A DNA stretch of 64,000 bases, from positions 248,001 through 312,000 of the forward strand of contig NZ_JHUW01000007.1 of the NCBI RefSeq assembly GCF_000619825.1. The letters run 5' to 3'. This DNA comes from Prevotella sp. MA2016 (GTDB lineage Bacteria > Bacteroidota > Bacteroidia > Bacteroidales > Bacteroidaceae). Shown here in pieces: positions 61,720 to 64,000 of this stretch. How positions within the stretch are numbered: position 1 is the first letter of the stretch; every line of letters begins with the position of its first letter. The translations under genes and the position numbers were made by a program. The notes beneath the pieces are model-generated. The model saw nothing but the letters and a program-made list of their open reading frames with translations, did no database searches and was not told where the DNA came from.

Positions 61720-62237
61720 TATTAAAAAACAAGATAGTTACAGTTGTAACAACCATCGCAATGCTAATAAGCTTTACCGCTCTGGCACAGACTGAGAGCG
61801 GTAAGGCTTCTTTCTATTCTAAAAAATCCAGTGGTCGTCGCACTGCCAGTGGCGAGCGCCTGCACCACGATAGTCTTACATGTGCCCACCGCACCTACCC
61901 TTTCGGCACACTACTACTGGTAACAAATCCAGAGAATGGTAAGCACGTCATCGTAAAGGTTACTGATCGAGGTCCTTATGTTAAGGGGCGCGTCATCGAC
62001 CTCTCTATGCGTGCAGCTAAAGAGTTAGGTATTATGGCTAAGGGCATTGCACCGGTACTGGTAGAAGAGTTCAATCCTTCTATCATCCCGTTCAAACCTG
62101 CAGAGATATTCAGCAAGCCTGAACTTGACCTGAGTACTACCGATGAAGATGCCTCTAAGCCTATCTGGATAGAACTCAGAGACCACATGAAAAAGAAACA
62201 GCAGACAGAGAAAGAGAAAGAAAAAAAGAAGCGATAG
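61716..62237 (+). CDS. RlpA-like secreted double-psi beta-barrel protein
   Basis: Predicted peptidoglycan-associated protein of the RlpA (septal lytic transglycosylase) family. Signal peptide (LISFTALAQT); DPBB domain at about 30-120: GKASFYSKKSSGRRTASGE, TCAHRTYPFGTLLLVTN, VKVTDRGPYVKGRVIDLS and AAKELGIMAKG. The C-terminus is Lys-rich (MKKKQQTEKEKEKKKR) and has no SPOR domain. At 173 aa it is shorter than E. coli RlpA. The start overlaps the gdhA stop. Its last codons, AAG CGA TAG, form half of a palindrome shared with the convergent gene. Confidence 0.88.
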   Translation: MILKNKIVTVVTTIAMLISFTALAQTESGKASFYSKKSSGRRTASGERLHHDSLTCAHRTYPFGTLLLVTNPENGKHVIVKVTDRGPYVKGRVIDLSMRAAKELGIMAKGIAPVLVEEFNPSIIPFKPAEIFSKPELDLSTTDEDASKPIWIELRDHMKKKQQTEKEKEKKKR

Positions 62238-62252
62238 GAAGTCCTATCGCTT
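62229..62252. terminator. Palindromic bidirectional terminator made of both genes' final codons
   Basis: AAGCGATAGG (62229-62238) pairs with CCTATCGCTT (62243-62252), loop AAGT. The arms hold the last codons of both convergent genes (Lys-Arg-stop in each). An A-rich stretch lies to the left (T-tract for the minus strand) and TTACTTGTTT to the right. Confidence 0.7.
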
Positions 62253-62930
62253 ACTTGTTTCAATCCTTAACTCCCTTGTTTGGGATACAATCTTTTTATT
62301 ACCTTGAAAAATACCTATACTGAAAACAGCCTCACCGTCTTTCAACCTATTATCAGCCCGTATGAGCGCTGTATATCTTATGCCCTTGCCAGGAGCTATA
62401 CTCTCAATCATTACGTTGTCAGAGACGCTTATATGCCTATTTCCGGTCACTTCAGCCACATCAGGACGAACACGATAGAGCGTTTGGTTGGTAGTATTGA
62501 AGACTTCGAAAACTACACGAGCCTCTTCACCTCTACTCAGAACTCGATCGCGATTAGCATCTATAAGCATCAGGCGACGTAGCTCCAAACCATCCGGCCT
62601 ATACGCATCATAACCTCTGTTATCAGGAACACCATACTCTGGATAGTGTTGCGCCTGTTCGCGTTCCATACGTCGCTGCCTATACTCCTCCATCTCTTTC
62701 TGGTGTGCCTCATCAGCAGCATTACCAATGGCAGCTCCAACAGCTGCACCGCCAGCCATGCCAATCAGTGTGCCAACATCACTACCACGCGGTCCTCCTG
62801 ATATACCACCAATAGCCGAACCGATGATAGAACCAAACCAAGCACCAGTTGTTGCACCGGTCTCGGTGTAGGTGCCGCAGCTGCTTAACAGCAGCAGGGC
62901 ACCCAGTGTCAAAACAACCAACTTCTTCAT
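62244..62930 (-). CDS. Glycine-zipper outer-membrane lipoprotein
   Basis: A lipoprotein of unknown role. The ATG at 62930 (MKKLVVLTLGALLLLSSC) gives lipobox LSSC; the longer frame upstream is not needed. Residues about 30-75 are a glycine-zipper region (GSIIGSAIGGISGG, LIGMAGGAAVGAAIGNAA), followed by a charged helix (HQKEMEEYRQRRMEREQAQ) and, from about 115, a beta-sandwich-like domain (ARVVFEVFNTTNQTLYRV, KIVSQTRELRIE). The pattern resembles Bacteroidales YMGG-type glycine-zipper lipoproteins. It is convergent with the RlpA-like gene. Confidence 0.85.
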   Translation of the reverse strand: MKKLVVLTLGALLLLSSCGTYTETGATTGAWFGSIIGSAIGGISGGPRGSDVGTLIGMAGGAAVGAAIGNAADEAHQKEMEEYRQRRMEREQAQHYPEYGVPDNRGYDAYRPDGLELRRLMLIDANRDRVLSRGEEARVVFEVFNTTNQTLYRVRPDVAEVTGNRHISVSDNVMIESIAPGKGIRYTALIRADNRLKDGEAVFSIGIFQGNKKIVSQTRELRIETSKR

Positions 62931-62954
62931 AACTCTAACTAACAATTAACGGTG

Positions 62955-62962
62955 CAAAGATA
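62955..62962 (-). promoter_or_regulatory. Promoter -7 element (TATCTTTG) for the lipoprotein gene
   Basis: Minus-strand TATCTTTG, 24 bp before the ATG at 62930. Confidence 0.7.
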
Positions 62963-63054
62963 CGCAGAGAAAAACAAAAAAGAAAAGGAATTCCCCCACA
63001 CTGTGGTAGGGAAACCCCTAAACTTTATAGAGTAGAATGTAAAAATTCTATAGA

Positions 63055-63549
63055 TTACTCAGCCTTAGCCTCCTCAGCAGGTGCCTCAGTAGCAGGAGCC
63101 TCAGCTACAGGAGCCTCAGCAACCTCTGCCTTTGGTGCAGCCTTGCGTGAACGACGAGTTGACTTCTTCTTAGTCTCCTTTGCCATCTCTGGATCAAAGT
63201 CAACGAGCTCGATGAAGCAAACCTGAGCAGCATCACCCTGACGAGTACCGAGCTTGATGATACGAGTGTATCCACCGGGACGATCACCAACCTTCTCACT
63301 TACAGTAGAGAAAAGCTCCTTGATAGCTTCCTTGTTCTGCAGGTAGCTGAATACTACACGACGAGAGTTGGTAGAATCCTCCTTAGCCTTAGTGATCAGG
63401 GGCTCTACATACTTCTTCAGGGCCTTAGCCTTTGCTACGGTCGTAGTGATTCTTTTGTGCATGATCAGCGAGATAGCCATGTTAGCGAGCATGGCACTGC
63501 GGTGAGATGCAGTACGACCGAGATGATTAAATTTCTTATTGTGTCTCAT
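63055..63549 (-). CDS. rplQ: 50S ribosomal protein L17
   Basis: A large-subunit ribosomal protein. The N-terminal [25 protein letters not shown] motif ([20 protein letters not shown]) and [22 protein letters not shown] are diagnostic. Residues 1-120 are the L17 core; the last 40 residues are a Lys/Arg block ([18 protein letters not shown]) and an Ala/Pro/Glu-rich repetitive tail ([20 protein letters not shown]). It lies 34 bp downstream of rpoA on the same strand, as in the conserved alpha operon. Confidence 0.97.
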   Translation of the reverse strand: MRHNKKFNHLGRTASHRSAMLANMAISLIMHKRITTTVAKAKALKKYVEPLITKAKEDSTNSRRVVFSYLQNKEAIKELFSTVSEKVGDRPGGYTRIIKLGTRQGDAAQVCFIELVDFDPEMAKETKKKSTRRSRKAAPKAEVAEAPVAEAPATEAPAEEAKAE

Positions 63550-63583
63550 TTTCTTAATGTTCTTTTATTGGGCATGAGAGCGA

Positions 63584-64000
63584 TTACTCTCTGTCCAGTT
63601 TGTATTTTGAAATATCAGTTCCAAACGACAGATTCAGACTCTCGAGCAAATCATCAAGCTCAGTGAGCGATTTCTTACCAAAGTTACGGAACTTCAGGAG
63701 GTCTGTCTTGTTGTACTGTACCAGATCACCAAGTGTCTCCACATCAGCAGCCTTGAGGCAGTTGAGGGCACGAACAGAGAGGTTCATGTCAACGAGACGA
63801 GTCTTGAGCAACTGGCGCATGTGCAGGATCTCCTCGTCAAACTCCTGGTTGCTCTCAGTCTCAGAACTCTCGAGAGAGATCTTCTCGTCAGAGAACAGCA
63901 TGAAGTGATAGATAAGGATTTTAGCAGCCTCTTTCAGCGCATCCTTTGGGTGAATGGAACCGTCCGTAGTAACCTCCAGTACCAGCTTATCATAGTCGGT
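63584..64000 (-). CDS. rpoA: RNA polymerase alpha subunit, C-terminal part (truncated by window)
   Basis: The 3' portion (139 codons) of the alpha-subunit gene; the 5' part lies beyond position 64000. The visible protein runs from [20 protein letters not shown] (end of the N-terminal domain) through a short acidic linker ([14 protein letters not shown]) to the alpha-[59 protein letters not shown]. The alpha-CTD binds upstream DNA and activators. It is followed by rplQ in the usual order. Confidence 0.96.
   Translation of the reverse strand, partial: TDYDKLVLEVTTDGSIHPKDALKEAAKILIYHFMLFSDEKISLESSETESNQEFDEEILHMRQLLKTRLVDMNLSVRALNCLKAADVETLGDLVQYNKTDLLKFRNFGKKSLTELDDLLESLNLSFGTDISKYKLDRE

Noticed and set aside
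63001..63054. Terminator after rplQ
   Set aside because: Only short imperfect stems (TAGAAT/ATTCTA) were found, without a convincing T-tract.
63065..63130. Repeat array near the end of rplQ
   Set aside because: The repeats encode the Ala/Pro/Glu-rich tail of L17 and are coding, not CRISPR or a mobile element.
1..64000. CRISPR arrays, tRNA/rRNA genes, prophage or transposase genes
   Set aside because: None was seen: no regular spacer-repeat series, no cloverleaf with CCA end noted, no integrase or transposase reading frame.

Overview
The window looks like chromosome from a Bacteroidota member, most likely a plant-glycan-degrading Prevotellaceae (Prevotella/Segatella/Xylanibacter type). The basis is three SusC/SusD pairs, two one-protein hybrid two-component regulators (HTCS), lipobox lipoproteins, a GlnA-like synthetase, and the Bacteroidota promoter signature (-33 TTTG / -7 TAnnTTTG) in front of nearly every transcription unit. 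No rRNA, tRNA, CRISPR array, phage or transposase gene was seen. The species cannot be fixed from the sequence alone.

Layout. (1) 1-13.8 kb: a probable glucuronoxylan/arabinoxylan utilisation locus: GH43 lipoprotein, trmO (tRNA methyltransferase, inserted in the locus), HTCS, SusC, SusD and a GH115 alpha-glucuronidase. (2) 13.9-15.0 kb: alanine dehydrogenase. (3) 15.1-27.4 kb: a complete starch (Sus-like) locus. On the minus strand GH97 - SusC - SusD - SusE/F-like binding lipoprotein - GH13 amylase read as one operon. Divergent from it are a SusR-like regulator and then a ROK glucokinase that could take the released glucose. (4) 27.4-31.4 kb: an SPFH/prohibitin protein, and divergent from it an unusual protein with two receiver-like domains fused to a PEP/pyruvate-binding ATP-grasp domain. 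(5) 31.5-36.4 kb: two translationally coupled dCache sensor proteins, the first lacking the phospho-acceptor His and the ATPase domain, convergent with a glutamine synthetase-family gene. (6) 36.5-52.6 kb: a third utilisation locus (GH43 - unknown alpha/alpha-barrel-like protein - SusC - SusD - GH43 - GH31) with a divergent HTCS; its substrate is not clear. (7) 52.6-58.4 kb: a structured intergenic region with a 93-bp inverted-repeat element, a small DUF6078-like gene, an O-acetylhomoserine sulfhydrylase-type gene, a composite pseudogene built from pieces of three genes, and an outer-membrane beta-barrel gene. (8) 58.4-60.3 kb: a LytS/LytTR two-component pair that may control that beta-barrel gene. 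(9) 60.4-64 kb: NADP-type glutamate dehydrogenase, RlpA-like protein, glycine-zipper lipoprotein, rplQ and the 3' part of rpoA.

Regulatory DNA is readable in several places. A 21-bp-period direct repeat sits upstream of the third locus's promoter, an 11-bp repeat with 22-bp period sits upstream of the beta-barrel gene, an inverted-repeat array lies ahead of the first susC, and several convergent gene pairs share palindromes that include stop codons. The strongest leads for new biology are the degenerate/active sensor pair (31480-34895), the receiver-receiver-ATP-grasp protein (28388-31381), the unknown protein in locus 3 (45361-47370), the inferred LytTR regulon and the three-part deletion scar (54859-55792).
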